The notes: a model not told the origin generated them from the sequence alone. Positions 30,745 to 40,292 are shown, counted from the first letter of the stretch. The stretch is DNA of 64,000 nucleotides from an uncultured Clostridia bacterium (GCA_934133005.1 CAKPAI010000004.1:1-64000); one strand, 5' to 3'. A program made the numbers and translations.

Positions 30745-31269
30745 ATGAATATAATAAATTATATTTCAACGATGGCTGTGCCAACGATTATTGTTGTAAT
30801 AATTATATATGGAATAATTGATAAAAAAAATATATATGATATTTTTTTAGAGGGTGCAAGAGAAGGAATGGAAACTGTAATAAAAATATTTCCAACTTTA
30901 ATAGGTATATTTTTGGCAGTTGGATGTTTAAGAAGCTCAGGAATACTAAATGTAATTGGTAAAAACCTAGAATTTGTAACAAAACTTATAGGCTTTCCGA
31001 GTGAAGTATTACCACTTGCACTTTTAAGACCAATATCAGGAAGTGCTTCATTGGGGATTGCAACAGATATTATGAAAAATTATGGAGTTGATAGTAGAAT
31101 AGGATTAATTGCAGCAACAATTATGGGCTCAACAGAAACTACTTTTTATACGATTGCTTTATATACAAGTAGTATTGGAGTAAAGAAGATACGCTATGTA
31201 TTAGCGGCTGCATTAGTTGCTGATTTTGTGGGGATGATAGCCTCTGCAATTATATGGAATATAATATAA
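30745..31269 (+). CDS. spmB: Spore maturation protein B
   Basis: A 174-aa partner of SpmA, a polytopic membrane protein with the family blocks EGAREGMETVIKIFPTLIG (about 34-52), LLRPISGSASLGI (about 93-105) and MGSTETTFYTIALY (about 131-144). A TTTGGAGA ribosome site lies just upstream of the ATG. Presence of the intact spmAB pair supports spore formation by the host lineage. It converges on rlmH with a 26-bp gap. Confidence 0.94.
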   Translation: MNIINYISTMAVPTIIVVIIIYGIIDKKNIYDIFLEGAREGMETVIKIFPTLIGIFLAVGCLRSSGILNVIGKNLEFVTKLIGFPSEVLPLALLRPISGSASLGIATDIMKNYGVDSRIGLIAATIMGSTETTFYTIALYTSSIGVKKIRYVLAAALVADFVGMIASAIIWNII

Positions 31270-31295
31270 AATACTGCCTGAAATAGTGGCAGTAT

Positions 31296-31775
31296 TTATT
31301 TATGATAAGTTTCATTATTTAAAATTTTAAAAGATCTATAAATTTGTTCTAGTAAAAATATTCTAATTAACTGATGGGGAAAAGTCATTTTTGAAAAGCA
31401 AATAGATTCAGTACATAAATCTAATAAATGGTTAGAAAGACCTAAACTACCACCAATAATAAAGTTTAATGTACTATGAGTCATAGATAAATCTTCTAAC
31501 TTTTTAGAAAATTGAATAGAATCATATTGTTTGCCTTTCAAGTCTAAAGCTATATTATAGCAAGGTTGCTTCAAATTAGCAATTATTTTTAAGCATTCCT
31601 TTTCTTTTATCTGTTCTTCTACTGAATAAGAACAATTGTCAGGAATTTTTTCATCAGGAACTTCAATTATATTACAATTGCAAAATCTAGAAAGTCTTTT
31701 TGAATATTCTAGAATAGCATCTCTAAAAAATACTTCTTTAATTTTTCCAACACAAATAATATTTATTTTTAACAA
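31296..31775 (-). CDS. rlmH: 23S rRNA pseudouridine-1915 N3-methyltransferase RlmH
   Basis: RlmH methylates pseudouridine 1915 in helix 69 of 23S rRNA. The SPOUT-fold signatures are present: IIGGSLGL (about 100-107), SFSKMTFPHQL and the C-terminal EQIYRSFKI..ETYHK. The frame opens at TTG 31787, but its GGAG forms the ribosome site for a second TTG at 31775, which matches the family N-terminus (LKINIICVGKIKE). I therefore take 31775, giving 159 aa. It lies 14 bp behind the walJ-like gene, as in the Bacillus yycJ-rlmH neighbourhood. Confidence 0.95.
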   Translation of the reverse strand: MLKINIICVGKIKEVFFRDAILEYSKRLSRFCNCNIIEVPDEKIPDNCSYSVEEQIKEKECLKIIANLKQPCYNIALDLKGKQYDSIQFSKKLEDLSMTHSTLNFIIGGSLGLSNHLLDLCTESICFSKMTFPHQLIRIFLLEQIYRSFKILNNETYHK

Positions 31776-31789
31776 TTTTTTCTCCAATC

Positions 31790-32581
31790 TTAAGCAATAT
31801 TTATAATTGTAGGTGCACCAGTTCTTTTGGCAACTCCAAGAGATATATCAGAATCATTGTTAAGCTTAGGTAAAACTTCCTCTGCAACTGTTTTGTAAGC
31901 AAGCTCGGGGAAGTTATTTTCTTTACTTAAATGTCCAAGAAGTACATTAGATAATCCTGTTGGAATAAGTTTAGAAACAACTTTTCCACAAGTTTCATTA
32001 GATAAATGACCTTCAGGACCAGAGATTCTGAGTTTTAAAGGATAAGGATACCTTGAACATTTTAAAATATTAGGATCATAATTTGCTTCTAATAAAATAA
32101 ATTTGCTTCTCGATAAATTATCCATGATTTCAGGTGTTATGTGACCTAAATCAGTAGCGATACTTGCCTTTTTTCCATCATGAAAAAAACTAAAACCACA
32201 AGGATTAGCTGCATCATGTGGAATAGAAAAAGATTTTAACAAAACATCTTTTATTTCAAATTCTGTATTTACTATAAATGTTTTTTGATTTTCTTCTAAT
32301 ATTTTTAACTTTTGTTCAGGCATAGAATTCCAAGTTTCAATATTTGCATAAACTGGAATGTTGTACTTCTTTGAAATAGTACCTAAACTTTGGATATGAT
32401 CAATATGTTCATGAGTAACAATTATTGCATCAATAGAAGAAATATCAACATTAACAGATGAAAGTGCCTCGGTTATTCTTTTGGCACTTCCACCTGCATC
32501 TATAAGTATTTTTGAATTATCTGTTTGAAGTAGCGAGCTATTACCACTGCTACCACTACATAAATTATAAAAATTAAACAT
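31790..32581 (-). CDS. MBL-fold hydrolase, WalJ/YycJ-like
   Basis: A 263-aa metallo-beta-lactamase-fold protein. The metal-binding motif THEHIDH lies at about residues 56-62, with further ligands near IPHDAANPCGF, TDLGH (about 138-142) and LGHLSKEN. The N-terminus FYNLCSGSSGNSSL is typical of YycJ/WalJ, associated with the WalKR two-component locus and proposed to act in nucleic acid or cell-wall-linked processes. No walKR genes are in this window. It is transcribed with rlmH. Confidence 0.92.
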   Translation of the reverse strand: MFNFYNLCSGSSGNSSLLQTDNSKILIDAGGSAKRITEALSSVNVDISSIDAIIVTHEHIDHIQSLGTISKKYNIPVYANIETWNSMPEQKLKILEENQKTFIVNTEFEIKDVLLKSFSIPHDAANPCGFSFFHDGKKASIATDLGHITPEIMDNLSRSKFILLEANYDPNILKCSRYPYPLKLRISGPEGHLSNETCGKVVSKLIPTGLSNVLLGHLSKENNFPELAYKTVAEEVLPKLNNDSDISLGVAKRTGAPTIINIA

Positions 32582-32628
32582 ATATATTGCTCTATATCTT
32601 AGTATAAACTAAAAGTCTTTCTAATTTA

Positions 32629-33889
32629 TTATTCTGAAACTCTAGTGATTTTTGCACCAAGTTTTCTAAATTTTTCTTCAATGTTTTCATATCCACGGTC
32701 AATATGACTTAAATTGTATAGTTCTGTTTTTCCATTTGCAATTATTCCAGCTATTATAAGTGCAGCACCAGCTCGCAAATCTGTAGCATAAACAGGTGCT
32801 GCAGAAAGAGTTTCTACTCCTTGAAATACAGCGGTTTTTCCTTGTGCCGTAATATTTGCTCCCATTTTATTTAATTCATAAGTATATTGGAATCTATTTT
32901 CCCAAATACTTTCATTTATTATGCTAGTACCATCACTAACAGACAAAACAACTCCAATTTGAGGTTGTAAATCTGTTGGAAAACCAGGATATGGTAAAGT
33001 TTTAATAGTAGCTTTTGAAGGCCTTTTATCACACCAAACATGTATAGAATCGTCATTTATTTCAACGTGACCGCCAATTTCTTCAATTTTTGCAGTTAGG
33101 CAATCTAGATGCTCAGGAACACAATTATGAATATTTATATCACCTTGAGAAGCTATTGCTGCAAGCATAAATGTTCCAGCTTCTATCTGGTCAGGTACCA
33201 CAGAATAAGTTTTATTTCCATTTAATTTTTCAACACCATTTATTTTTATCATATCAGTTCCGGCACCATGTATGTCGGCACCCATAGTATTTAAAAAGTT
33301 TGCAACATCTACTATATGAGGCTCTTTTGCAGCATTATCAATAGTTGTGACTCCTTTTGCAAGAACAGCAGCAAGCATTACATTGATAGTTGCACCTACA
33401 GAAACAGTATCCATATAAATAGATGTACCGATTAATCCCTCAGTTGTTGCAATAATTTTTCCTTGACCAACATTAACAGTAGCACCTAAAGCCTCAAAAC
33501 CTTTTATATGTTGATCTATTGGTCGAGCTCCTAAATTGCAACCACCAGGAAGACCTACTTCTGCATGGCCGATTCTACTTAGAAGAGCACCAATAAGATA
33601 ATATGATGCTCTAAATTTACTTGTCATATCTAAAGGAGCTGCTCCAGATACTATATTTTTAGTATTTATTTTTACCTTATTATTTTCTAACCAATCAACT
33701 TTTGCACCGAGTGTTTCTAATATAGAAAGTGAATTTTTTACATCGCTAATATTAGGAAGATTTTCTAAAATACATTCTCCATCAATTAGTAAAGTAGCTG
33801 GAATTATAGCAACTGCTGCATTTTTTGCTCCACTTATAGTAACATCTCCGAACTAACCTTGTTGGTCCATTTATAACTAATTTTTCCAA
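32629..33889 (-). CDS. murA: UDP-GlcNAc enolpyruvyl transferase MurA, with +1 frameshift
   Basis: MurA transfers enolpyruvate from PEP to UDP-GlcNAc, the first committed peptidoglycan step. The gene starts at TTG 33889 (site AGGGGGAA) as EKLVINGPTRLV, then needs a +1 shift at codon 14. There the frame is GTT CGG AGA; skipping the C at 33850 gives GGA GAT GTT ACT, restoring GDVTISGAKNAA and an open frame to the end. The joined product has 419 aa, the normal length. The catalytic cysteine (PGGCNLGARP, about residue 117) is intact. In the zero frame translation stops within about 20 further codons; in the +1 frame a TAG lies directly upstream of the junction. Either recoding at CGG, a pseudogene or a sequence error. 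Confidence 0.9.
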
Positions 33890-33970
33890 AATAAATTCCC
33901 CCTAAATTGCATTATACTTATTTGCTAACTATATATATAACATAAAAGAGAAATATTTACAACATATTTT

Positions 33971-34615
33971 TTATTTTAAAGCTGTTTTGAACTTTATATT
34001 TTGAAAAAATTCTACTAGTTTAAATTTCAAATTTATATCGGTTTTTTGATTATTAGAAGTTATTAAATTATAAGATTCACTTTCCATTGAATTATTTAAA
34101 ATTTCTTTAGACTCATTAGGAACAACTCCTGAAGATACATCTACAAAACAAAGAGGAGGAAACATAACACACCACCAATTATGGCCAGAGGCTGATCCTA
34201 TTTTTACATTTAAAGCTTCATAAGTACCAGCTGGTAGAGTTATGTCGCCATAGCTTTTGGTTGGAAAAGTTGTATCTTCAATTACTACAGCTACATCATA
34301 ATCAAATCCATTTTGCAAAACTACATTTTGAGCTAGAGATTCAAAGTCAGATAAATGAGCTTTTGCAATATTTATAGCTTCTTCTTTTGAAGTCGTTATG
34401 CTACAAAGAGAATTCATATAACTTAAAAGAGAATCTCGAACATTATATTTTAAAGCTTGGTCATCTGAAGAATCACTATTAGCAATAACATGGAGTCTAA
34501 AAACACTGTTACTTATATTTGTAGAAACCATTTTAGCATATGAAAATGCTGAGACTGAAATAAAACAGGCAAATAATAAAAAAATAATAAGTATTTTAAA
34601 GATAATATGTTTCAT
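33971..34615 (-). CDS. spoIIR: Stage II sporulation protein R
   Basis: SpoIIR is the forespore-made secreted signal that activates SpoIIGA to process pro-sigma-E in the mother cell. From ATG 34615 (ribosome site AAAGGAT) the protein has 214 aa, with a membrane/signal segment at about 5-27. The conserved core contains FRLHVIANSDSSDDQALKYNVRD (about 41-63), VRD..L and WWCVMFPPLCFVD (about 147-159). The frame is open further upstream, without support. It is strong evidence for a sporulation programme. Confidence 0.96.
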   Translation of the reverse strand: MKHIIFKILIIFLLFACFISVSAFSYAKMVSTNISNSVFRLHVIANSDSSDDQALKYNVRDSLLSYMNSLCSITTSKEEAINIAKAHLSDFESLAQNVVLQNGFDYDVAVVIEDTTFPTKSYGDITLPAGTYEALNVKIGSASGHNWWCVMFPPLCFVDVSSGVVPNESKEILNNSMESESYNLITSNNQKTDINLKFKLVEFFQNIKFKTALK

Positions 34616-34811
34616 AAAATAAATCCTTTCACTAAATTTATGAAAAGTATTTACTAAAAATAGAAAAATATACAATAATGGTAAAAAATAAATATTACAA
34701 AATGTAACAAAAATGTAAAAATAAAAAAGATAAAAATAATAAAAAACTGAAAATAAACGCGAAAAACTGCTAAGTGTCGAATTTTGAGATACGATTATAA
34801 TTGTAATAATA

Positions 34812-34840
34812 TTGACACAAAACTTTAAAACTGTTAAAAT
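34812..34840 (+). promoter_or_regulatory. Sigma-A promoter upstream of the 163-aa gene
   Basis: TTGACA (34812-34817), a 17-bp spacer and TAAAAT (34835-34840), 28 bp ahead of the start codon at 34869, with GAGAGG in between as the ribosome site. Confidence 0.8.
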
Positions 34841-34868
34841 TTACCATAAGAAAGAGAGGTAAAGTTGT

Positions 34869-35360
34869 ATGATAAATAACCAAAACATTAAGAGAGTATG
34901 TAGTTTTTATGTGAGTGATTGGCATTTTGTAACGATGTTATTACCACATATAAATGAAGAAGTTAATGAAAAAGTTAAAATTGCAACAATACTACAAACA
35001 GAGGAACAAACATATATGGAGACATTATTAGAAAAGTTAAAAATAGATAACAGACAAAAAATATTAAATATAGATTGGAAATCAAAGAGATTGGATGATG
35101 TAAATTTAGATTATGAAAAAGGTACAGAGTTAGAAATAATTATAAAAGGAAACTTAGAATACATGGAAAGAGCTAATAAAATGGTAGAAAATATAATCAA
35201 AGATAAATATGAAAATGTAACTATAATAAATTGTTACAATGTAGAAGATAGTAAAGCAAGTATAGCTGATATTATTTGTAAAAATGATATGATACTAAAT
35301 ACATCTGGTATGAAGAATAAAAATGAATATATAACAAATATAAAAATAGCAAATGAATAG
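34869..35360 (+). CDS. Conserved hypothetical protein, 163 aa
   Basis: A soluble alpha/beta protein with no signal peptide or membrane span. The opening IKRVCSFYVSDWHFVTMLLPHINEE is distinctive; later parts contain ILQTEEQTYMETLL (about 61-74), a basic middle and VTIINCYNVEDS (about 119-130). I recall similar proteins in Clostridia but know no function. The periodic short strands and helices suggest an alpha/beta or nucleotide-related fold, without a recognisable catalytic motif. It is monocistronic with its own promoter. Confidence 0.75.
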   Translation: MINNQNIKRVCSFYVSDWHFVTMLLPHINEEVNEKVKIATILQTEEQTYMETLLEKLKIDNRQKILNIDWKSKRLDDVNLDYEKGTELEIIIKGNLEYMERANKMVENIIKDKYENVTIINCYNVEDSKASIADIICKNDMILNTSGMKNKNEYITNIKIANE

Positions 35361-35406
35361 AAAAACATATCTTTTATTAGGGAAGGTATAATTTGAAAAA
35401 AAGTAA

Positions 35407-35433
35407 TTGACTATTTAATTTGGTTGGTATAAT
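35407..35433 (+). promoter_or_regulatory. Extended -10 promoter of the UDP-sugar operon
   Basis: TGGTATAAT (TATAAT at 35428-35433) with TTGACT at 35407-35412. The 15-bp spacer is short, but the TGn extension compensates. It lies 50 bp upstream of the pyrophosphorylase gene. Confidence 0.7.
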
Positions 35434-35482
35434 ATAGGAATACAAATAATAAAATAATTTATAGCAACTGAAAGGAGAAAAA

Positions 35483-36727
35483 ATGGAAGAAAAATACGAA
35501 GCTGCTAAAAAAATATTAGAAAAATATGGTCAGGAGCAACTACTAAGTAATTATGAAAGATTAACAGAGGATAAAAAGAAACAATTATTAGATGAAATAT
35601 TAACTTTAAATTTCAATCAAATAAACGAATTGTATAAAAAAATAAATGTTACAGTAGATTTTAAAGGCTCTAAAATAGAACCAATGAGCTACACAGATAA
35701 ATCTGCATTATCAGAAGAAGAATTAAAAAAATATGAAGAAATAGGAACAAATGCAATAAAAGCAGGAAAACTTGCAGCTGTAACAATGGCTGGAGGTCAA
35801 GGAACAAGACTTGGACATAGTGGACCAAAAGGAACATATGATTTAGGATTAGATAGTCATAAATCAATATTCGAAATACTTTGTGATACACTAAAAAAAT
35901 CTCAAGAAAAATTTGGAATATACTGCAATTGGTATATTATGACAAGTAACGAAAACAACAAAGCAACAACAGAATTTTTTGAGAAAAATAATTATTTTGG
36001 ATATCCAAAAGAAAAAATTATGTTTTTTAAACAAGGAGAACTTCCAATGATTGATACAGAAGGAAAAGTTCTACTTGATGAAAATGGGCTTGTAAAAAAG
36101 GCTGCTGATGGTCATGGTGGAATATTCTTATCAATGAAGAAAAATGGTGTCATTTATGATATGAAAACTAGAGGCATTGAATGGGCATTTATTGGTGGTG
36201 TTGATAATGTTTTAGTAAATATGATAGATCCTGTTATATTAGGATTAGCTATTAGCAAAAATGTTCAAGCCGCAGGAAAAAGTGTTGTAAAAGCAAATCC
36301 TCATGAAAAAGTTGGAGTATTCTGTAAGAGAGATGGAAAACCAAGCGTTGTTGAATACAGCGAAATATCGGATGAAATGGCAGAAGCTACAAATGAGAAA
36401 GGTGAACTTGTTTTTGGAGAATCACATATACTATGTAATCTATTCAGCGTAGATGCTATAGAAAAAATAAGCCAAAATGAATTACCATACCATAGTGCTT
36501 TTAAAAAAGCCAAATATATGGATAAAAATGGAGAAATTGTAACTTCAGATAAACCAAATGCATATAAATTTGAAGCCTTCTTATTTGATGCTTTTGAATC
36601 ATTAGATAATATGGCAATATTAAGAGTAAAGAGGGAAGAAGAATTTGCTCCAGTTAAAAATGCAGAAGGTGTAGATAGCCCAGAAACTGCAAGAGCATTA
36701 TATAAAGCATTTCATGGAATTAAATAA
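35483..36727 (+). CDS. UDP-N-acetylhexosamine/UDP-glucose pyrophosphorylase (UDPGP family)
   Basis: A 414-aa nucleotidyltransferase of the eukaryote-like UDPGP type. It joins UTP and a sugar 1-phosphate to give UDP-sugar and pyrophosphate. The nucleotide loop MAGGQGTRLG lies at about 102-111, followed by GPKGTYDLGL, the uridine-binding GGIFLSMKKNG (about 212-222) and the GGVDNVLV motif (about 237-244). The next gene, a phosphoglucomutase, makes the sugar 1-phosphate, so together they form a UDP-glucose or UDP-GlcNAc supply unit. Which sugar is used cannot be decided by eye. Confidence 0.92.
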   Translation: MEEKYEAAKKILEKYGQEQLLSNYERLTEDKKKQLLDEILTLNFNQINELYKKINVTVDFKGSKIEPMSYTDKSALSEEELKKYEEIGTNAIKAGKLAAVTMAGGQGTRLGHSGPKGTYDLGLDSHKSIFEILCDTLKKSQEKFGIYCNWYIMTSNENNKATTEFFEKNNYFGYPKEKIMFFKQGELPMIDTEGKVLLDENGLVKKAADGHGGIFLSMKKNGVIYDMKTRGIEWAFIGGVDNVLVNMIDPVILGLAISKNVQAAGKSVVKANPHEKVGVFCKRDGKPSVVEYSEISDEMAEATNEKGELVFGESHILCNLFSVDAIEKISQNELPYHSAFKKAKYMDKNGEIVTSDKPNAYKFEAFLFDAFESLDNMAILRVKREEEFAPVKNAEGVDSPETARALYKAFHGIK

Positions 36728-36753
36728 TAAATCATTTTAAAGGAATTAAAATT

Positions 36754-38481
36754 ATGGAATATTTAGAAAAGTATGAAAATTGGTTAAATGATAGCGCAAT
36801 AGATGAGAAAACAAAAGAAGAATTAAGAAGTATAAAAGGAAATGATGCTGAAATACAAGATAGATTTTATAAAGATCTAGAGTTCGGAACAGCTGGATTA
36901 AGAGGAGTAATTGGAAATGGAAGTAACCGTATGAATAAATATACAGTTACAAAAGCAACACAAGGTTTAGCAAATTATATAATAAAATGTGGAAAACAAG
37001 CTCAAGGTGTAGCAATTTCATATGATTCAAGACACATGTCAAAAGAATTTAGTGAATATACAGCACTATGTTTAAATGCAAATGGAATAAAAACTTATGT
37101 GTTTGAAAATTTAAGACCAGTTCCAGAATTATCATTTGCAGTAAGACAGTTAAAATGTTGTGCTGGTGTAATGATTACAGCAAGCCATAATCCACCTAAA
37201 TATAATGGCTATAAAGTATATTGGGAAGATGGAGCTCAAATAGTACCACCTCATGACAAAGGAATAATAACAGAAGTAAATGCTATAGTAGACTTTGGAA
37301 AAATAAAAACAATGGATAAAACAGAAGCTATAGAAAAAGGTCTTTATAATGTTATTGGTAAAGAAATGGATGATAAATACATAGAAACATTAAAAAATCT
37401 AGTATTAAATCCAGAAATAATAAAAGAAATGCAAGATGATATAACTATAGTATATACACCTTTACATGGTGCTGGAAATGTACCTGTTCAAAGAATTCTA
37501 AAAGAAATAGGATTTACACATGTATATGTTGTTCCAGAACAAGAACAACCAAATGGTGATTTCCCTACAGTTAGCTATCCAAATCCTGAAGATGCAAAAG
37601 CATTTAAGCTAGCTTTAGAGCTTGCTGAAAAGGTTAATGCTGATATTGTTTTAGCAAATGATCCTGATGCAGATAGACTTGGAATTTATGCAAAAGATTC
37701 AGCAACAGGAGAATATAAAACCTTTACAGGAAATATGTCTGGATTATTAATTGCTGAATATGAGTTATCTCAAAAGAAACTTCAAAATAAAATACCTGCA
37801 AATGGAGCTTTAGTAAAAACTATAGTATCATCAAATTTAGCAGATAGCATTGCTAAAGAGTATGATTTAAAATTAATAGAAGTATTAACAGGATTCAAAT
37901 ATATAGGAGAGCAAATTAAAAACTTTGAAGAAACTGGGGCAAATACATATATGTTTGGATTTGAAGAAAGCTATGGTTGCTTAATTGGAACTTATGCAAG
38001 AGATAAAGATGGAATATCTGCGGTAATGGCACTTTGCGAAGCAGCAGCATTCTATAAAAAGCAAGGATACACTTTATGTGATCAAATGCAAAATATATAC
38101 AAAAAATATGGATTCTTTAAAGAAAGTCAAATTTCAATTACAAAAGAAGGTGCAAATGGAGCTGAAGAAATAAAGAATCTAATGGAAAAAATGCGTGAAA
38201 ATATTCCAGAAAGCATTGGAAAATATAAAGTATTAGAATACAGAGATTATAAAAAAGATGTAAAGAGAAATATGATAACAAATGAAGAAAGTAAAACAGG
38301 ACTACCAAATTCAAATGTTTTATATTATGTGTTAGAAAATGATGCTTGGTGCTGCGTAAGACCATCTGGAACAGAGCCAAAAATAAAATTCTATGTAGGA
38401 GTTAAAGCAAATTCTGAAGAAGAAGCTATAAATGACTTAAAAGAATTAGAGAAAGCTGTTAAAGATAAAAGTAACAGTTAG
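36754..38481 (+). CDS. pgcA: Phosphoglucomutase/phosphomannomutase (alpha-PGM type)
   Basis: Interconverts hexose 6-phosphate and hexose 1-phosphate. The 575-aa protein has the family order: a GTAGLRG motif near 46-52, the phosphoserine loop TASHNPPKYNG (about 140-150), the metal loop DPDADR (about 304-309), the sugar-binding GFEESYGCLIG (about 405-415) and the C-terminal phosphate loop RPSGTEPK (about 537-544). It follows the UDPGP gene by 26 bp in the same operon. The length suits the PgcA-like phosphoglucomutases of Firmicutes. Confidence 0.95.
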   Translation: MEYLEKYENWLNDSAIDEKTKEELRSIKGNDAEIQDRFYKDLEFGTAGLRGVIGNGSNRMNKYTVTKATQGLANYIIKCGKQAQGVAISYDSRHMSKEFSEYTALCLNANGIKTYVFENLRPVPELSFAVRQLKCCAGVMITASHNPPKYNGYKVYWEDGAQIVPPHDKGIITEVNAIVDFGKIKTMDKTEAIEKGLYNVIGKEMDDKYIETLKNLVLNPEIIKEMQDDITIVYTPLHGAGNVPVQRILKEIGFTHVYVVPEQEQPNGDFPTVSYPNPEDAKAFKLALELAEKVNADIVLANDPDADRLGIYAKDSATGEYKTFTGNMSGLLIAEYELSQKKLQNKIPANGALVKTIVSSNLADSIAKEYDLKLIEVLTGFKYIGEQIKNFEETGANTYMFGFEESYGCLIGTYARDKDGISAVMALCEAAAFYKKQGYTLCDQMQNIYKKYGFFKESQISITKEGANGAEEIKNLMEKMRENIPESIGKYKVLEYRDYKKDVKRNMITNEESKTGLPNSNVLYYVLENDAWCCVRPSGTEPKIKFYVGVKANSEEEAINDLKELEKAVKDKSNS

Positions 38482-38490
38482 AATTAAGAA

Positions 38491-38523
38491 AAATTACTAG
38501 TAAAACTCTACTAGTAATTTTTT
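38491..38523 (+). terminator. Terminator after phosphoglucomutase
   Basis: AAATTACTAGTA and its complement around a 6-base loop, ending in a T-rich run. The next promoter begins immediately after it. Confidence 0.85.
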
Positions 38524-38524
38524 C

Positions 38525-38553
38525 TTGACAGTTATATGTTTGAATGGTATGAT
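38525..38553 (+). promoter_or_regulatory. tRNA-Arg promoter
   Basis: TTGACA (38525-38530), a 17-bp spacer and TATGAT (38548-38553), 17 bp before the tRNA 5' end. Confidence 0.85.
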
Positions 38554-38569
38554 AATAATCAAAATAAAT

Positions 38570-38646
<77 letters not shown>

Positions 38647-38695
38647 AATAAATGTTAAAAAATACACTGAAAAAGGAAAAATATTTTGTACGTAA

Positions 38696-39166
38696 TTACT
38701 TAATATTTTTCTTTTTTATTCGAAGTTTTTTAAAAAATTCTTGAATAATATTTTTACACTCATCTTCTAAAACTCCATGTTCGATATTTAGTGTATGGTT
38801 AAATTTATAATCTTTTGATAAATTGAGTACTGAACCACAGGCTCCAGTTTTTTCGTCCATAGTGCCAATAACTACTTTATCTATTCTACTTAAAATCAAG
38901 GCACCAGTACACATAGAACAAGGTTCTAAGGTTACGTATATAGTACAACCAGTTAAACGCCAAGAATTTAGTTTTTTACAGGCTTTTTTTATGGCTAATA
39001 TCTCTGCATGGTTAGTACAATCATGTTTTGTTTCTTTTAAATTATGAGCTCTAGAAATTATAATATCGTCTTTAACGATGACTGCCCCAACAGGAATTTC
39101 CTCTTTTTTTAATGATTTTTTAGCTTCTTTTAAAGCTTCTTGCATAAATTTTTTATTTTCTTCCAT
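38696..39166 (-). CDS. tadA: tRNA-specific adenosine deaminase TadA
   Basis: TadA converts A34 to inosine in tRNA-Arg(ACG), so that one tRNA reads CGU, CGC and CGA. The 156-aa protein has the zinc deaminase motifs HAE (53-55) and PCSMC (82-86) and the N-terminal FMQEALKEAKKS helix. It lies 16 bp downstream of dtd on the same strand. Its presence matters for arginine decoding: the inosine tRNA does not read CGG, so CGG would need a separate tRNA-Arg(CCG). Confidence 0.95.
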   Translation of the reverse strand: MEENKKFMQEALKEAKKSLKKEEIPVGAVIVKDDIIISRAHNLKETKHDCTNHAEILAIKKACKKLNSWRLTGCTIYVTLEPCSMCTGALILSRIDKVVIGTMDEKTGACGSVLNLSKDYKFNHTLNIEHGVLEDECKNIIQEFFKKLRIKKKNIK

Positions 39167-39182
39167 AATTTATCCTTTAAAT

Positions 39183-39638
39183 TTATTTGTTTATTGCATC
39201 TTTTGAGTCAATTATAATGGTTACAGGACCGTCGTTTAGAAGTTCCACTTTCATATCGGCACCAAATATTCCAGTTTCAACAGTTGGAATAAATTTTCTA
39301 CATTCAGAAATAAAATATTCATATAGGGGAATGGCTATTTCCGGTTTAGCAGCTTCTACAAAACTTGGCCTATTTCCATGTGAACAATCAGCATATAATG
39401 TAAATTGAGAGATAATTAGTAAAGAACCATTGACAGTAGATAAATTTAAATTCATTTTATCATTTTCATCTGTAAAAACTCGTAAGTTACAAACTTTTTT
39501 TACTAAATAATCCACATCTTTTGTAGAATCTGTGGATGTAATTCCGAGTAAAACTAAAAATCCATTATTAATTTTTCCATGAATAATACCATTTATACTG
39601 ACACTAGCGCGTGAAACACGTTGAACAACAACTTTCAT
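39183..39638 (-). CDS. dtd: D-aminoacyl-tRNA deacylase
   Basis: Dtd removes D-amino acids (and glycine) mis-attached to tRNA. The 151-aa length is standard. The N-terminus is MKVVVQRVSRASV, the catalytic-site motif SQFTLYAD lies at about 77-84, and the cross-subunit GP motif reads NDGPVTIIID at about 136-145. It is cotranscribed with tadA. Confidence 0.96.
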   Translation of the reverse strand: MKVVVQRVSRASVSINGIIHGKINNGFLVLLGITSTDSTKDVDYLVKKVCNLRVFTDENDKMNLNLSTVNGSLLIISQFTLYADCSHGNRPSFVEAAKPEIAIPLYEYFISECRKFIPTVETGIFGADMKVELLNDGPVTIIIDSKDAINK

Positions 39639-39714
39639 TTATAATACTCCTTAATATGATATTATATTAAAGGAAAATTAAATAAAAGTCAAGAATGCAG
39701 TTAGGTCATACAAC

Positions 39715-39770
39715 TTGAAATACAGAAAGTAGAGTGATATAATAAACGGTGAAAAAGCTTCATGTGAGGC
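39715..39770 (+). promoter_or_regulatory. Cassette 1 promoter and leader hairpin
   Basis: TTGAAA (39715-39720), a 17-bp spacer and an extended -10 TGATATAAT (box 39738-39743), then a hairpin GCTTCATGTGAGGC (39757-39770) just before the AAAGGA ribosome site. The same layout recurs in front of the next two genes. Confidence 0.8.
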
Positions 39771-39791
39771 AAAAGAAAGGATAACTGATAT

Positions 39792-40256
39792 ATGGATATG
39801 AAAGAATTTCGGTTCCAATGGACTGATTTAAGGGATGTTCTAAATGCTGAAGAGCCCGGACGATATAATAATGCAGCTGTTAAGATTATGACACTTACAC
39901 TTAATATGACTAAAAATACGCATTCTATTCAGGATGCCGTAAAAGCTATGTTCGAAGATTTATACAAAGGAGAATTTCTACCTATTGGATATGATTTTGA
40001 AAGAAATAATTGTAGAGTAAGAAGATGGACAAAATTAATGATTAAAGTGGAGAATGGTGTAACGAAGGTTCTGCCTGATCCTGCAAGACGCTTAATGTTA
40101 CAGGAAGGAAATATTGAAATTTTGCTTCCGAATAAACGTACGAAAGTATTTCATGTTCTGGTAGCTAAGGAGGGCTACATCGAAAGAATTACTACAAGGC
40201 TAATGGAGATTGCTACAAAGAAAGAAGAAGAAAATGGGACAGCAGATAATAAGTAA
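39792..40256 (+). CDS. Island cassette protein A, 154 aa (paralogue of the 181-aa protein)
   Basis: A soluble protein of unknown function. Motifs shared with the paralogue at 41052: F-R-x-W-[ST]-D-L near residues 6-13, PGRY (22-25), a middle DAVKA..ED.Y...FLP block, TKVLPDP (about 91-97) and a C-terminal RTKV..VLVA.EGYIER segment (about 117-134) ending in a charged helix. I estimate identity near 45 percent by eye. Base composition is higher in GC than the neighbours, and arginine codons CGG, CGA, CGC and CGT are used. It is a single-gene unit with its own promoter and GC-rich terminator, which suggests horizontal transfer. Confidence 0.8.
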   Translation: MDMKEFRFQWTDLRDVLNAEEPGRYNNAAVKIMTLTLNMTKNTHSIQDAVKAMFEDLYKGEFLPIGYDFERNNCRVRRWTKLMIKVENGVTKVLPDPARRLMLQEGNIEILLPNKRTKVFHVLVAKEGYIERITTRLMEIATKKEEENGTADNK

Positions 40257-40292
40257 AATATCCAAGTGTGGATGGTAAAGCACACTATGATT

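Noticed and set aside
39601..39625. GCGTGAAACACG, resembling half of a parS site, in dtd
   Set aside because: It is explained by the conserved dtd N-terminal codons (QRVSRASV), and the other half of the palindrome does not match.
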